A DNA stretch of 64,000 bases from Yoonia sp. Lineage in GTDB: Bacteria; Pseudomonadota; Alphaproteobacteria; Rhodobacterales; Rhodobacteraceae. Below the pieces are notes generated by a model. It did not search any database. It saw only the letters and a list, made by a program, of their open reading frames with translations, and was not told the origin of the DNA. This document shows, piece by piece, positions 15,124 to 24,735 of the stretch. Within the stretch, counting starts at the first letter, position 1. The number at the start of each line of letters is the position of its first letter. The stretch is from assembly GCF_018402175.1 (NCBI RefSeq), contig NZ_JAGYJK010000006.1, positions 1-64,000 on the forward strand, given 5' to 3'. The translations under genes and the position numbers were made by a program.

Positions 15124-16311
15124 ATGGCACGCACGCACATGATGCGCCTGACCGGGGCGCAGGTTCTTTCCGACGGCGATTTTGCCCAAGACGATCTGTG
15201 GATCGACGGGGCGCAGATCGTGCAACCCGCCGGTGCCGCCGACCGGCAGATCGACCTGTCGGGGTATCTGGTCCTGCCCGGCATCATCGACCTGCATGGC
15301 GATGCGTTTGAACGGCATCTGGCCCCGCGCCCCTCTGCCCCGTTTCCGGCCGCGATCGGGTTGCAATCGGTGGACCGCGATGCCGCGTCCAGCGGTGTGA
15401 CCACCGCCTGGATGGCGCAAAGCTGGGGCTGGGAAGGCGGCGCGCGCGGCCCCGATTTCGCGGTGCAATTCATGCGCGATCTGGCGGCGTACAAGCCCCG
15501 CGCGCTGACCGACCTGCGCATCCAGCTGCGGTGCGAAACCTATACTGTCGATACCGCCGACCAGCTGATCGCCGCGGTGCGCGACCACGGGATCGATTAC
15601 GTCATCTTCAACGACCACCTTGGCGAAGCATTGGACATGATCAAGACCGATCCCGAGGCGCTGTCGGTCTGGGGCAAGCGCGGTGGCCGCGATCTGGCGG
15701 GGTTCATCCGTCTGTTGCAGGACACCAAGGCGCTGTCGGCCCGCGTGCCACGCTATCTGTGTACGCTGGCGGCGGCCTTTGACGAATTGGGTGTCAAATA
15801 TGGCAGCCACGATGACCACGATGCCGCAACCCGCGATTATTACGGCATGATCGGGGCCAAGGTCTGCGAATTCCCGACCCGTCATGCGCCCGCCAACGTG
15901 GCCAGGGCCAACGGCGATCCAGTGCTGATGGGCGCGCCCAATGTCGTGCGTGGCGGGTCGCAATCGGGCAATATCGCCGCGACCGACCTGATCCGCGCGG
16001 GGCTGTGCGATGCGCTGGTGTCGGATTACCATTACCCGTCGCTGGCCAATGCCGCCTTTACGCTGGCCGATACCGATATCCTGCCCTTGGGCCGCGCATG
16101 GGAGATGATTTCGACCAATCCCGCGCGCATCATGGGGCTGGAGGATCGCGGCGTAATCGCACCCGGCAAACGTGCTGATCTGGTGATCTGTAACGCCCAG
16201 ACGCGCGCCATCGAAGGCACGCTGGCCGCTGGTCGCTGGTCTCATCTGTGCGGTGATTTGGCCGACCTGATCAGCGCCGCCCCCATGCGCATGGCCCATG
16301 CGGCGGAATAG
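15124..16311 (+). CDS. phnM: PhnM-like alpha-D-ribose 1-methylphosphonate 5-triphosphate diphosphatase (second copy)
   Basis: This 395-residue amidohydrolase has the PhnM signatures YLVLPGIIDLHGDAFERHL, SHDDHDAATRDYYG, GAPNVVRGGSQSGNIAA and SDYHYPSL. It differs noticeably from the PhnM at 7510-8655, so the two are paralogues and not a recent duplication. It starts 54 bp after phnF on the same strand, suggesting one transcript. Its TAG stop directly abuts the stop of the opposing hexapeptide transferase at 16312, leaving no room for a terminator. ATG 15124 was preferred to the TTG at 15112. Alternative substrate preference within phosphonate breakdown is possible. Confidence 0.88.
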   Translation: MARTHMMRLTGAQVLSDGDFAQDDLWIDGAQIVQPAGAADRQIDLSGYLVLPGIIDLHGDAFERHLAPRPSAPFPAAIGLQSVDRDAASSGVTTAWMAQSWGWEGGARGPDFAVQFMRDLAAYKPRALTDLRIQLRCETYTVDTADQLIAAVRDHGIDYVIFNDHLGEALDMIKTDPEALSVWGKRGGRDLAGFIRLLQDTKALSARVPRYLCTLAAAFDELGVKYGSHDDHDAATRDYYGMIGAKVCEFPTRHAPANVARANGDPVLMGAPNVVRGGSQSGNIAATDLIRAGLCDALVSDYHYPSLANAAFTLADTDILPLGRAWEMISTNPARIMGLEDRGVIAPGKRADLVICNAQTRAIEGTLAAGRWSHLCGDLADLISAAPMRMAHAAE

Positions 16312-16926
16312 CTATTCGTAACGGTCTAGGAAATCTTCGGCGCGCAGCTTGCGGAAATCATCCAAGGCTGCGCGCAACCGGTCGTGCGGCCAGTCCCACC
16401 ATGCCAGCGCCAGCATCCGTTCCGCGACCGCATCGCTGAACCGCGCGCGCAAAGGCACGGCGGGAATGCCCGCGACGATCATGTAAGGGGCCACATCCTT
16501 GGTCACGATCGCGCCACCGGCGATCACAGCACCATGGCCAATCGTCACCTCTGGCCGGACCTGCGCGCCATGCCCGATCCATGTATCATGGCCGATCATT
16601 GTGCGCCGTGTTTGCCTGTGTGCGAACCATGCGGCATCATCAGCCGCATCGTCAAAATAAGACGCGGACCGATAGTGAAAGTGATGCAGGCTGGCCTTGT
16701 CCATCGGGTGGTCGGTGGCGCCAATCCGCACAAAGGCAGCGATATTGGCGAATTTGCCCAGGGTGGTGTTGGCAATGTCGGCATAGCGGTCGCAATAGCT
16801 GTAATCGCCGATACTGCTATGGGCGATGCGGCTGCCCTGCCCGATTTCGACGAAGGCGCCGAAACTGGCATCCTCGATACTGCAATCCGCATGGAGGAAC
16901 GGCGCATCCGCTGTCAGCCTTGCCAT
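16312..16926 (-). CDS. Phosphonate-cluster hexapeptide-repeat acetyltransferase
   Basis: This 204-residue left-handed beta-helix transferase belongs to the family of hexapeptide transferases that accompany phn genes. Repeats such as IGDYSYCDRYADIANTTLG, IGHDTWIGHGAQV and IGHGAVIAGGAIVTKDV, plus GIPAVPLRARFS, are visible. In phosphonate gene sets an acetyltransferase can modify aminoalkylphosphonates; the true substrate is not known for this family. The ATG at 16926 shares one base with the phnE stop (TAATG), so it is the distal gene of the phnCDEE operon. Confidence 0.85.
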   Translation of the reverse strand: MARLTADAPFLHADCSIEDASFGAFVEIGQGSRIAHSSIGDYSYCDRYADIANTTLGKFANIAAFVRIGATDHPMDKASLHHFHYRSASYFDDAADDAAWFAHRQTRRTMIGHDTWIGHGAQVRPEVTIGHGAVIAGGAIVTKDVAPYMIVAGIPAVPLRARFSDAVAERMLALAWWDWPHDRLRAALDDFRKLRAEDFLDRYE

Positions 16927-18254
16927 TAATGTCCATCCCCGTCGCCCTTGATCAGCTTGCGCCGCAACCAGCCGGAAATCGTATCCATCACCATCACCAT
17001 GATCACGATCAAGATGATGTAATAGGTCACCTTTTCCCAATCGTTCTGGGTCTGCATCGCCTGTGTCAGGAACAACCCGATACCGCCGCCCGTGATCGCG
17101 CCGATGATCGTCGCACTGCGGGTGTTGGATTCAAAGTAATACAGGATCTGCGACAACAGGATCGGCGTGACCTGCGGGATCACCCCGAAACGATAGCGTT
17201 GCACGGGTTTTGCGCCGGTGGATTGCACGCCTTCGATTTGTTTTTCATCGACGTTTTCCAAGGCTTCGGAAAAGCTTTTGCCGAAACTGCCGGTATCGGT
17301 GACCAAAATCGCCAGCGCGCCGGTCAAAGGGCCGGGGCCAAAGGCGCGGCTCAGGATGATGGTCCAGATCAGACCATCCACCCCACGCACAAAGTCGAAC
17401 ACGCGCCGCACGGCAAAACGGACAGCCACGACAGGCGCAAAGTTCTTGGCGGCCAGAAAGGCCAGCGGCAAGGCGATGATCGCCGCCCCAAAGGTGCCCA
17501 GAAACGCCATCAGCACGGTTTCGCCCAAGGCCCACATCACATCCGTGTGCCGCCAGAGCGTATTGCCCCAGAAATCCTGCCAGGCGCCCACGATATTGCT
17601 GCGGCTGTCGTCTAGCTGCGGACCGGTCAGGATATCGCCCAGTCCGACCCCGTGATAGGGGCTGGTCAGGGTGAAAAAGAACAGCTCCCAGCCATTGGAA
17701 TAGCGGAACACCTCGGCCTTGGACCTTGTATAGGTCAGACGGCCGGCATCGGTGGTAATCGACACGCGCGTATCGGATGCATTGACCCAGTCAGGCGCGG
17801 GATCGGGCAGATTGGTGACGACGACATCATTCACCAATTGCAGGGTGATCGTGTCGAAATCGGGGCTTTCAAAGGTGACCAGCGTATCATCGAGATAGCG
17901 CACAAAGTTCCCAGCCCCCAAGTCCACCACCATATTGGTGCCATCGACGCTGACCCATTCAGGATATTCCCCGGCAGGGTATGTGCCGGCGCGCGACCCT
18001 TCGATGGCAAAGGACAGTTCCGCATCGCGGTTGTCGCGGGCGACATGGGTTTTATAGCTATAGGCATCGGCCACCAGCGTGCGCGCATTGTCCATCCGTG
18101 CGCGATCAGCCAGACCGGCCACATCAAAGGCGATGAAGACATAGACCAGATAGGCCAAGATCACGGCAGGCACGGCAAGTGCGATACGTTTCTTGCGGGT
18201 GAACAGATCGGCGGTTTGCTGGCGCAGGTCGCCATTGGTGGACAGCATCGTCAT
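16926..18254 (-). CDS. phnE: PhnE, phosphonate ABC transporter permease (long form)
   Basis: This 442-residue inner-membrane permease has an N-terminal membrane segment (ALAVPAVILAYLVYVFIAF), then a ~150-residue region likely to be periplasmic. The C-terminal half is the membrane domain with the ABC coupling loop (SFGKSFSEALENVDEKQIEG). The periplasmic insert makes it longer than the ordinary PhnE (about 270) and is typical of the second PhnE in Rhizobiales and Rhodobacterales. It overlaps the upstream phnE by four bases and the downstream transferase by one. Confidence 0.92.
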   Translation of the reverse strand: MTMLSTNGDLRQQTADLFTRKKRIALAVPAVILAYLVYVFIAFDVAGLADRARMDNARTLVADAYSYKTHVARDNRDAELSFAIEGSRAGTYPAGEYPEWVSVDGTNMVVDLGAGNFVRYLDDTLVTFESPDFDTITLQLVNDVVVTNLPDPAPDWVNASDTRVSITTDAGRLTYTRSKAEVFRYSNGWELFFFTLTSPYHGVGLGDILTGPQLDDSRSNIVGAWQDFWGNTLWRHTDVMWALGETVLMAFLGTFGAAIIALPLAFLAAKNFAPVVAVRFAVRRVFDFVRGVDGLIWTIILSRAFGPGPLTGALAILVTDTGSFGKSFSEALENVDEKQIEGVQSTGAKPVQRYRFGVIPQVTPILLSQILYYFESNTRSATIIGAITGGGIGLFLTQAMQTQNDWEKVTYYIILIVIMVMVMDTISGWLRRKLIKGDGDGH

Positions 18255-19123
18255 GCCTGATACCCCTTGACCAGTTTGTTGCGGTAATAGCTGGAAATCT
18301 GGTCGAAAAACACGATTGTCAGGAACAGCAGCACGAAAATCGCGGCTGCCAGATCGAACCGGCCCATGCCAAATGTCATCGCATTGCGCAGTTCATAGCC
18401 GATGCCGCCAGCGCCGACGAAGCCCAGAATGGCCGAGGCGCGGATGTTGATCTCGAACCGCATCAATGTGTAGCTGAGGTAGTTGGGTGCCACCTGCGGG
18501 ATCACCCCCAGCATCATCCGCTGCGACCAGTTCGCCCCGACCGAAGCCAGACCTTCGACAGGTTTCAGATCGGCGTTTTCGGCGACTTCAGAGAACAGCT
18601 TGCCCAAGGCACCAGCGGTGTGGAACGCAATAGCGATCATCGCTGGGATCGGTCCACCACCAAGGATAAAGATCAGCACCAACGCGATCACGATTTCGGG
18701 CAGCGCGCGCATGATATCCATGATCCGCCGGAACACAGGGATCAGGCGGGGCCATTTCGCAAGGCCGCGTGTGGACAACAGCGACAGCACCAGCCCCAGC
18801 AGGGCCCCGACCAGAGTTGATACAGCCGCGATATTGATCGTCTCGATCAGCGCGGGGAAATAGGTGGCCAGATTGGCGGGCATCCGGTCGATCCGGTCCC
18901 AAGCTTCGCTGACGACACCGGCAGGAAAATCGAAAAGCTGTGGCAGACCTGCCCAGAACCCGCCCGCGCTGCGCGCGTCCACGGTCTGAAAGCCAGTCAC
19001 CATCAAGACAACAAAGATCGCCAGAATGATCCCGCCATAAGCGCGTCTGCGGCGCGTCATCGCCATGTAATTGTCACGCATCGACTGCGTGCCCAAAGAT
19101 GTGGATGCGGAAAGTTCTGCCAT
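18251..19123 (-). CDS. phnE: PhnE, phosphonate ABC transporter permease (short form)
   Basis: This 290-residue permease has about six membrane segments and the coupling loop AGALGKLFSEVAENADLKPVE. It pairs with the longer PhnE encoded directly downstream (four-base overlap) to form the channel of the phosphonate importer. It follows phnD after a 66-bp gap that contains a strong hairpin. CAGGGAC precedes the ATG. Confidence 0.92.
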   Translation of the reverse strand: MAELSASTSLGTQSMRDNYMAMTRRRRAYGGIILAIFVVLMVTGFQTVDARSAGGFWAGLPQLFDFPAGVVSEAWDRIDRMPANLATYFPALIETINIAAVSTLVGALLGLVLSLLSTRGLAKWPRLIPVFRRIMDIMRALPEIVIALVLIFILGGGPIPAMIAIAFHTAGALGKLFSEVAENADLKPVEGLASVGANWSQRMMLGVIPQVAPNYLSYTLMRFEINIRASAILGFVGAGGIGYELRNAMTFGMGRFDLAAAIFVLLFLTIVFFDQISSYYRNKLVKGYQA

Positions 19124-19138
19124 GTCCCTGCCTTGTCA

Positions 19139-19172
19139 CAAAAAAGGCGGGCCCGGCTGATGCCGGACCCGC
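19139..19172 (-). terminator. Hairpin between phnD and phnE (attenuator or terminator)
   Basis: An 11-bp GC-rich stem with one mismatch (19147-19157 against 19162-19172, loop of four) is followed on the minus strand by six T residues at 19145-19140. It has the form of a rho-independent terminator placed just after the binding-protein gene. Partial termination here would give more PhnD than permease. Confidence 0.7.
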
Positions 19173-19189
19173 TTTTGATAGGGTTTGTC

Positions 19190-20095
19190 TTAGTTCATCT
19201 GGCTGCGACGAACCGCGATGATGGTCTCATAGGCGTCATGGCCGATTGGTGTGAAACCGGCGGTTTCGCCAGCGGCCACACCATAGGCGCAGGCTTCGTC
19301 GACAGTGTGCAGATTGGCGGTCAGTTCGACCATCGTGGCTTTGACATCATCGGGCAGCGCGGTGCGCAGCACGATTGGGCCTTCTGGGATCGGCTTGGAT
19401 TTCCAGATTTCGACCAGATCGTTCATGTCGACCAGACCGGCATCGGACGCACGACGCAGCGCGCCCGAGTTATAGCCATCTTCCCAATCGCCCAGACCAT
19501 CGGCCCAAGTCACACCAGCGGCGACATCGCCATTGGCCACGGCAACGATTGTCTGCTCGTGTCCGCCGACGAACACCACGTCAGAGAAGAATTCACCGGG
19601 TTCCATCGGGTAACCTTCGGCTGGGATTTCGACCAGCGGGATCAGGTAGCCGGATGTGGAGTTCGGATCACCGAAAGCGAAAACCTTGTCCTTCATATCG
19701 TCCAGCGAAGTGATGCCGCTGTCAGCGCGGGCGAAACCGATGGAATGATAGGTGAAAGATCCGTCAAGGTTGGTTTTGACAAGGATCGGTTCCACCGCAT
19801 CGGGGTCTTCGACATAGACGGCGGCATAGGCAGAAGCACCCAGCCATGCCATGTCCAGCGTGCCACCGATCAGGCCCTGGATGACGCCGTTGTAATCAGC
19901 GGCGGTGAACAGGCGTGTTGGGACGCCCAGTGCTTCTTCGGTATAGGCGCGGAAACATTCGTTGGACGCCAGACGGTCCTGTGCGTTTTCGCCGCCCAAC
20001 AGGCCGATGCGGAATTCGGCGATTTGATGACCGCCCGCAAATGCGGATGTGGTCAGGGCAGTCGTCATCAATGCGGTCGCGATGATCTTTTTCAT
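19190..20095 (-). CDS. phnD: PhnD, periplasmic phosphonate-binding protein
   Basis: This 301-residue secreted receptor starts with a signal peptide (MKKIIATALMTTALTTSAFA). Family motifs follow: FRIGLLGGENAQDR, DYNGVIQGLIGGTLDMAWLG and FAFGDPNSTSGYLIP, the last lining the phosphonate pocket. The ATG at 20095 with GAGAG upstream is the right start, since it begins the signal peptide; the longer reading to 20149 is not. It delivers phosphonates to the PhnE/PhnC transporter and is the second gene of phnCDEE. Confidence 0.95.
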   Translation of the reverse strand: MKKIIATALMTTALTTSAFAGGHQIAEFRIGLLGGENAQDRLASNECFRAYTEEALGVPTRLFTAADYNGVIQGLIGGTLDMAWLGASAYAAVYVEDPDAVEPILVKTNLDGSFTYHSIGFARADSGITSLDDMKDKVFAFGDPNSTSGYLIPLVEIPAEGYPMEPGEFFSDVVFVGGHEQTIVAVANGDVAAGVTWADGLGDWEDGYNSGALRRASDAGLVDMNDLVEIWKSKPIPEGPIVLRTALPDDVKATMVELTANLHTVDEACAYGVAAGETAGFTPIGHDAYETIIAVRRSQMN

Positions 20096-20145
20096 GTCAG
20101 TCTCTCTTGGTTGAATGCACCCCAGACGGGGCGCGGGGGAAAGGG

Positions 20146-20964
20146 TCAAAGGGCGGCGGCTTGTTCCATCATGGCGGTCGCAGCAGCGCTTTGTTCGATC
20201 TGGGTCGAGGTCATGCTTTCGGAAAAGCTGTCATCGGCACCGTAAATGTCGCGGGCCACACCGGTGGTCAGCTGGTCGGGCGTGCCGTCGAACACGATGC
20301 GCCCGTCGCGCATCCCGATCACGCGGTCGCAATAGCGGCGCGCCGTATCGAGCGTGTGCAGGTTGGCGATGACCATGCGCCCGTCTTCTTCGTGGATGTC
20401 GCGCAGGGCCTGCATCACGACCTGCGCATTCATCGGGTCAAGCGACGCGATAGGCTCGTCCGCCAGAATGATGCGCGGGTCCTGCATCAGCGCGCGCGCA
20501 ATCGCCACACGCTGTTGCTGGCCACCGGACAAAGCCTCGGCCCGTTTGGGGGCGTGGGCGGCCATGCCAAGACGGTCAAGGATGTCGATCGCCTTGTGAA
20601 TATCGGGGGTTGGATACAGGTTGAACATCGTCGCCAGCGTGGACTGGCGGTTCAGCGTGCCGTGCAGCACGTTGGACACGACATCCATGCGCGGCACGAG
20701 GTTGAACTGCTGGAAAATCATCGCGCATTGCGATTGCCAGCTGCGCTTGGCCGCGCCACGCAGGGCGGTGACATCCAGCCCGTCAAAGGTGATCTGCCCC
20801 GATGTCGCATCCGACAGCCGGTTCAGGATACGCAACAGCGTTGATTTTCCCGCGCCGGACCGGCCGATGATGCCGATCATCATGGGCTTGTCCACGGTGA
20901 AACTGGCCGCGTTGACAGCCGTGTTCGCACCAAAAGTTTTTGTGACTTTATCAAATTTCAGCAT
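20146..20964 (-). CDS. phnC: PhnC, phosphonate ABC transporter ATPase
   Basis: This 272-residue importer ATPase has Walker [10 protein letters not shown], signature [13 protein letters not shown], Walker [13 protein letters not shown] and the switch His in NLHTLD. It is the first gene of the importer operon and lies 50 bp before phnD. The ATG at 20964 is preferred to a TTG six bases earlier. A long C-terminal tail (about 35 residues, rich in Ser/Thr/Ala) goes beyond the usual PhnC length of about 260. No clear Pho box was found in the 160 bp up to the divergent NikR-like gene. Confidence 0.94.
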   Translation of the reverse strand: MLKFDKVTKTFGANTAVNAASFTVDKPMMIGIIGRSGAGKSTLLRILNRLSDATSGQITFDGLDVTALRGAAKRSWQSQCAMIFQQFNLVPRMDVVSNVLHGTLNRQSTLATMFNLYPTPDIHKAIDILDRLGMAAHAPKRAEALSGGQQQRVAIARALMQDPRIILADEPIASLDPMNAQVVMQALRDIHEEDGRMVIANLHTLDTARRYCDRVIGMRDGRIVFDGTPDQLTTGVARDIYGADDSFSESMTSTQIEQSAAATAMMEQAAAL

Positions 20965-21128
20965 GACCAACCCCTTGTTCTGGGGGTCAGATAGCCCTGC
21001 TGCGATTCACATTTGTGTCGCTTTCACGAAGTTTATGTAACGGCGTATCCGCGCGCCTTTTGCAAAGAACGTTGCCCTTGGCGCGGCTTTGCCCGATGCT
21101 GGGCCCAGCAACCGCAGGTAAGCCCCCG

Positions 21129-21593
21129 ATGAAACGTATCACCATGACCCTGGACGATGATCTTTTGGCGGCGGTCGATGCGCATATGGATGCCTCTGGT
21201 GCCACCAACCGGTCAGAGGCGATCCGCGATCTGGTCGCGCGCGCACTGGCCCCACAGGCACCGTCCGATGCCGCCTGCTTTGGCATTGCCAGCTATACGG
21301 TCGAACCCGATATCCGCGATCTCGCCCGCAAGGTGCCACAGGTCCGGCAGGACCATCACGACCAGTTCGCCGCCGCCCTGTCGGTACCGGTGGATCATGC
21401 CACCTCGCTCGAAGTGGCGGTGCTGAAAGGATCAGTGGCCGAGGTGGAAACCATCGCCAATGCGCTGTTTCTGGAACGCGGCGTGCGGCATGGCCGTCTG
21501 GCGCTGGTCCCCGTCGTGGTCGAGGATCACAGCCACGCCCATGGCAACGGCGCGCCGCACCGGCACGCCCGTGTCGTCAACCGGTTTGCGTGA
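21129..21593 (+). CDS. NikR-like ribbon-helix-helix regulator with altered metal site
   Basis: The 154-residue protein has an N-terminal ribbon-helix-helix domain (MKRITMTLDDDLLAAVD, TNRSEAIRDLVARAL) and a C-terminal ACT-like domain (LEVAVLKGSVAEVETIANAL), as in the nickel repressor NikR. Aligned by eye to E. coli NikR from memory, the nickel ligands His76, His87, His89 and Cys95 fall on Gln74, Ser85, Pro87 and Ser93; His76, His77 and a C-terminal His-rich tail (HSHAHGNGAPHRHA) are present instead. It may sense another ligand or metal. No nickel transporter lies nearby: its neighbours are phnC (divergent) and arsJ (convergent, 17-bp overlap of the 3' ends). The ATG at 21129 starts the domain. 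Confidence 0.8.
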   Translation: MKRITMTLDDDLLAAVDAHMDASGATNRSEAIRDLVARALAPQAPSDAACFGIASYTVEPDIRDLARKVPQVRQDHHDQFAAALSVPVDHATSLEVAVLKGSVAEVETIANALFLERGVRHGRLALVPVVVEDHSHAHGNGAPHRHARVVNRFA

Positions 21594-22833
21594 CCGACCG
21601 GTCCAGCCTGCCTGCCGCCAGCGCCGACAGCGCCACCATCACCGCCGCTGTCCCCAGCATCAGCCCCAGCCCCCCCGCCTGATAGGTCAGCCCCGACAGC
21701 AAGGTGCCTGACAGCCGCCCCGCCGCATTGGCCATATAATAGAACCCCACATCCATCGTGACCCGTTCGGCCTTGCTGAAGGACAGGATCAGATAGGAAT
21801 GCAGTGCCGAATTGACCGCAAAGATCGCGCCGAACACCAGCAGCCCCAGCACCAGCGTCACCGTCAGCCACAGCTGCGGGCCCGTGGACAGCACCGCCGC
21901 CGATGTCAGGATCGCAGGCACCGCTGCCAGCCCCCAGGCCCATTGCCGTGCGGCCCCGATCAGGTCCGCCGCGGGCCGCGTATCCGCGCGCAGCAGCTTG
22001 GGCGCGGCCGCCTGCACCGCGCCATACAGGATGATCCAGACCGCCATGAAGGTCCCGATCATGAAAAACGCGGTCCGGTTGCCTGCGACGGTCCCGTCCG
22101 ACAGCACCGCATAGAAATAGATCGGGATACCCACGACAAACCAGATGTCACGCGCACCGAACAGGAACACGCGCGCGGCACTCAGCCAGTTGACGTTGTG
22201 GGATTTGGAAAAGACTTCGGTGAATTTGGCACCCTTGCGCCCTTTGGGCAGGCCCGCAGGCATGAAGGCCAGCACCGCCAGCAGGATCACCGCCAGCACG
22301 GCGGCCATGGCCAGCACCGCCGCCGTGAAACCCAATGTCGCCAGCAACACCGCCCCCAGCAGAAAGCCAAGACCCTTGACCGCGTTCTTTGATCCGGTCA
22401 GCAAAGCCACCCAGCGGAACAGACCACCATCGGGGGCCAGTATCTTGACCGCCGATTTGGACGCCATCTTGGCCAGATCCTTGGCCACACCGCTGGCCCC
22501 CTGCACCAGCATGACGAAAACAACCGATGTGCCGATGGCCCAGGTCGGATCAAGCTGCGCCAGCGCCAGTAGCGCCAGAACCTGCAACCCCAGCCCCAGA
22601 TAAAGCGTCAGGGTCAGCCCGAACCGTGCCGCGATCCAGCCTGCGGACAGGTTCGTCACGATCCCAGCGATTTCATACAGCACGAACAGATAGGCCAGCT
22701 GCACCGGCGAAAAGCCCAGCGTGTGAAAATGCAACAACACCAGCATCCGCAGCGCGCCATCGGTCAACATGAACGCCCAATAGGACGCGGTGACCGCGAT
22801 ATAGGCGTTCATCCCTGCCGCGCGGGCGGTCAC
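21577..22833 (-). CDS. arsJ: ArsJ-type MFS efflux transporter
   Basis: This ~418-residue, 12-helix major facilitator protein begins [20 protein letters not shown] and contains [20 protein letters not shown] and [16 protein letters not shown], which fit ArsJ. ArsJ exports 1-arseno-3-phosphoglycerate, made by a dedicated glyceraldehyde-3-phosphate dehydrogenase from arsenate, so the pair gives arsenate resistance. The GAPDH gene lies directly upstream with a GTGA overlap, which supports the call. The start is either the overlapping GTG at 22833 or the ATG at 22812. The 3' end overlaps the NikR-like gene by 17 bp on the opposite strand. Confidence 0.88.
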   Translation of the reverse strand: MTARAAGMNAYIAVTASYWAFMLTDGALRMLVLLHFHTLGFSPVQLAYLFVLYEIAGIVTNLSAGWIAARFGLTLTLYLGLGLQVLALLALAQLDPTWAIGTSVVFVMLVQGASGVAKDLAKMASKSAVKILAPDGGLFRWVALLTGSKNAVKGLGFLLGAVLLATLGFTAAVLAMAAVLAVILLAVLAFMPAGLPKGRKGAKFTEVFSKSHNVNWLSAARVFLFGARDIWFVVGIPIYFYAVLSDGTVAGNRTAFFMIGTFMAVWIILYGAVQAAAPKLLRADTRPAADLIGAARQWAWGLAAVPAILTSAAVLSTGPQLWLTVTLVLGLLVFGAIFAVNSALHSYLILSFSKAERVTMDVGFYYMANAAGRLSGTLLSGLTYQAGGLGLMLGTAAVMVALSALAAGRLDRSVTQTG

Positions 22834-23834
22834 AGCGACGCCCCGACCATCAAGGCCACATCGACCAGACGATGCGCATAGCCCATTTCATTGTCATACC
22901 AGACGTAAAGTTTCACCTGCGTCCCGTTCACCACCATCGTGGACGGCGCATCCACGATCCCCGACCGCGTGTCATTGGTATAATCGGCAGAGACCAGCGG
23001 CCGTTCCTCATAGCCAAGGATGCCTTTGAGCGGGCCGTCGGCGGCGGCTTTCATCAGCGCGTTGATTTCCTGCGCCGTGGTCGGGCGCGGCACTTCGAAC
23101 ACGCAATCGGTCAATGATCCGTTCAGCAAGGGCACCCGCACCGCATGGCCGTTCAGCCTGCCGGCCAGTTCGGGATAGATCAGCGTGATCGCGGTCGCAC
23201 TGCCCGTCGTCGTCGGGATCAGCGAATTGAGCGCCGAGCGCGCACGCCGCAAATCCTTGGCAGGCCGGTCGACGATGGTCTGGGTGTTGGTGACGTTATG
23301 GATCGTTGTGATCGACCCATGCGTGATGCCGATCCCGTCCAGCAGCACCTTGACCACGGGGGCAAGGCAGTTCGTCGTGCAGGACGCGGCCGTGACAATC
23401 TGATGCAATTTCGGATCATAAGCATCGGAATTGACGCCATAAACGATGTTTGCCGTCGGCCCGTCCTTGACCGGTGCGGACACCACGACCTTTTTCACCC
23501 CTGCCGCGAAATAGGGGGCGAGTTTGGCGGCGGTCTTGAACACGCCGGTGCAGTCGATCACCACATCGACACCGTCCAGCGGCAGGGCGGCAATGTCCTT
23601 GGTCCCGATAAAGGGCAGTCTTGTGCCATTGATCGTCAGGCTGTCCGCGTCATGGGCGAAATCGGCATCCCAGCGGCCATGCACCGTGTCGAATTCCAGC
23701 AGATGCGCCTGCATCGCAGGATCGCCCACGGCGTCATTGATCCATGCGATCCGCGCACCTTTTTCCAACAGCGGTTTCAGCGCGAGCTTGCCAATCCGGC
23801 CAAGGCCGTTGATCGCATAGGTGGTCATGATCAT
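22830..23834 (-). CDS. Glyceraldehyde-3-phosphate dehydrogenase of the arsenic operon
   Basis: This 334-residue dehydrogenase has the NAD-binding start [19 protein letters not shown], the active-site [11 protein letters not shown] with catalytic Cys and the C-terminal [17 protein letters not shown]. Lying between arsR-arsC and arsJ, it probably uses arsenate in place of phosphate to form 1-arseno-3-phosphoglycerate for export, as described for ArsJ-linked GAPDHs, and is not the main glycolytic enzyme (inference from context). The first ATG at 23834 overlaps the arsR-arsC stop as ATGA; the ATG at 23828 is also possible. Confidence 0.92.
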   Translation of the reverse strand: MIMTTYAINGLGRIGKLALKPLLEKGARIAWINDAVGDPAMQAHLLEFDTVHGRWDADFAHDADSLTINGTRLPFIGTKDIAALPLDGVDVVIDCTGVFKTAAKLAPYFAAGVKKVVVSAPVKDGPTANIVYGVNSDAYDPKLHQIVTAASCTTNCLAPVVKVLLDGIGITHGSITTIHNVTNTQTIVDRPAKDLRRARSALNSLIPTTTGSATAITLIYPELAGRLNGHAVRVPLLNGSLTDCVFEVPRPTTAQEINALMKAAADGPLKGILGYEERPLVSADYTNDTRSGIVDAPSTMVVNGTQVKLYVWYDNEMGYAHRLVDVALMVGASL

Positions 23835-24658
23835 ATCTCCGATGGGGATTGTGCAATCTGATCGACCGCTTTTTGCAGCGACATCCTGTCAAGGCTGGCG
23901 ATGGGCAGGGCCGTGAACAGCTTGATCCGGTTGGCCAAGGCCCCATAGGCGCCCTGGAAGGCCAAGCTTTTCTCGGCATCCGTGCCGGTGGCCTTGACCG
24001 GATCGGGCATGCCCCAATGGGCGCTGACGGGCTGGCCGGACCATGCGGGGCATTCTTCGTTCGCGGCCTGATTGCAGACGGTAAAGACGAAATCAAAGGC
24101 GGGCGCATCGGGGCCGGTAAAGACATTCACGTTCTTGGACGACAAGTCCGCAATGTCATGCCCCTTGGCGCGCAACACGTCGAGCGCGAAAGGGTTCAGT
24201 TCCGACCGGGGCAAAGTGCCTGCCGAATAGGCGTTAAAGCGGTCGCCCGCCTCTTTGCGCAGGATCGCTTCGGCAAAGATCGACCGGGCGGAATTACCGG
24301 TGCAGATGAAAAGCACGTTATATTTGGGCTGGGTCATGGGGCTTCTCGCAAAGGGCGCGGGTGCGCAAAGGTCGGGCCTGCCCCGACAGCAATCATTGAA
24401 AAGATAATCAAAGGTCTGGTTCACCGCTGCCATAGCGATGGAATATTGCAGAGATGTGGCAATGCGGTCCTGCGTGACCAGACCGGCCTGCATCAGCGCG
24501 GACAGATAGGCCGACAGGGTCGATGGCTTGATATCCAGCGCCTGCGCCAACTCGCCCGCTGGCACGCGGTCGGGATAGCGCCGCATCAGCAGGCGGAACA
24601 GGGCCAGCCGTTGGGGATGGCCAAGGGTCGTCAGGCGGATGCTGATATCTGTTTCCAT
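23831..24658 (-). CDS. ArsR repressor fused to ArsC arsenate reductase
   Basis: This 275-residue two-domain protein has an ArsR winged helix at residues 1-98 ([35 protein letters not shown]) ending in [10 protein letters not shown], whose Cys90, Cys91 and Cys98 could bind As(III). Residues 110-275 are a low-molecular-weight-phosphatase-type arsenate reductase with the CX5R loop CTGNSAR (Cys119, Arg125). Normally these are two proteins. The joint (residues 99-109) is short and in frame, and the ArsC part even retains a Met where a separate gene would start, so the fusion looks old and functional. It heads the operon arsRC-GAPDH-arsJ, and a palindrome overlaps its start codon. Confidence 0.9.
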   Translation of the reverse strand: METDISIRLTTLGHPQRLALFRLLMRRYPDRVPAGELAQALDIKPSTLSAYLSALMQAGLVTQDRIATSLQYSIAMAAVNQTFDYLFNDCCRGRPDLCAPAPFARSPMTQPKYNVLFICTGNSARSIFAEAILRKEAGDRFNAYSAGTLPRSELNPFALDVLRAKGHDIADLSSKNVNVFTGPDAPAFDFVFTVCNQAANEECPAWSGQPVSAHWGMPDPVKATGTDAEKSLAFQGAYGALANRIKLFTALPIASLDRMSLQKAVDQIAQSPSEI

Positions 24659-24680
24659 ATTTCACGAATATACGAAATAT
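24657..24680 (-). promoter_or_regulatory. Candidate ArsR operator
   Basis: An inverted repeat ATATTTC (24657-24663) and GAAATAT (24674-24680) flanks an AT-rich ten-base centre directly at the start codon of arsR-arsC. ArsR-family repressors bind such AT-rich dyads over their own promoters, so autorepression released by arsenite is likely. Confidence 0.5.
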
Positions 24681-24735
24681 AAAACACGACAAGCCGCTTT
24701 GCGCGGTTTTACAAAAACTTCACAGGGCGGGCCTG

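Noticed and set aside
20965-21128. Pho box upstream of phnC
   Set aside because: No pair of CTGTCAT-like repeats at 11-bp spacing could be found on the minus strand; only loose matches occur.
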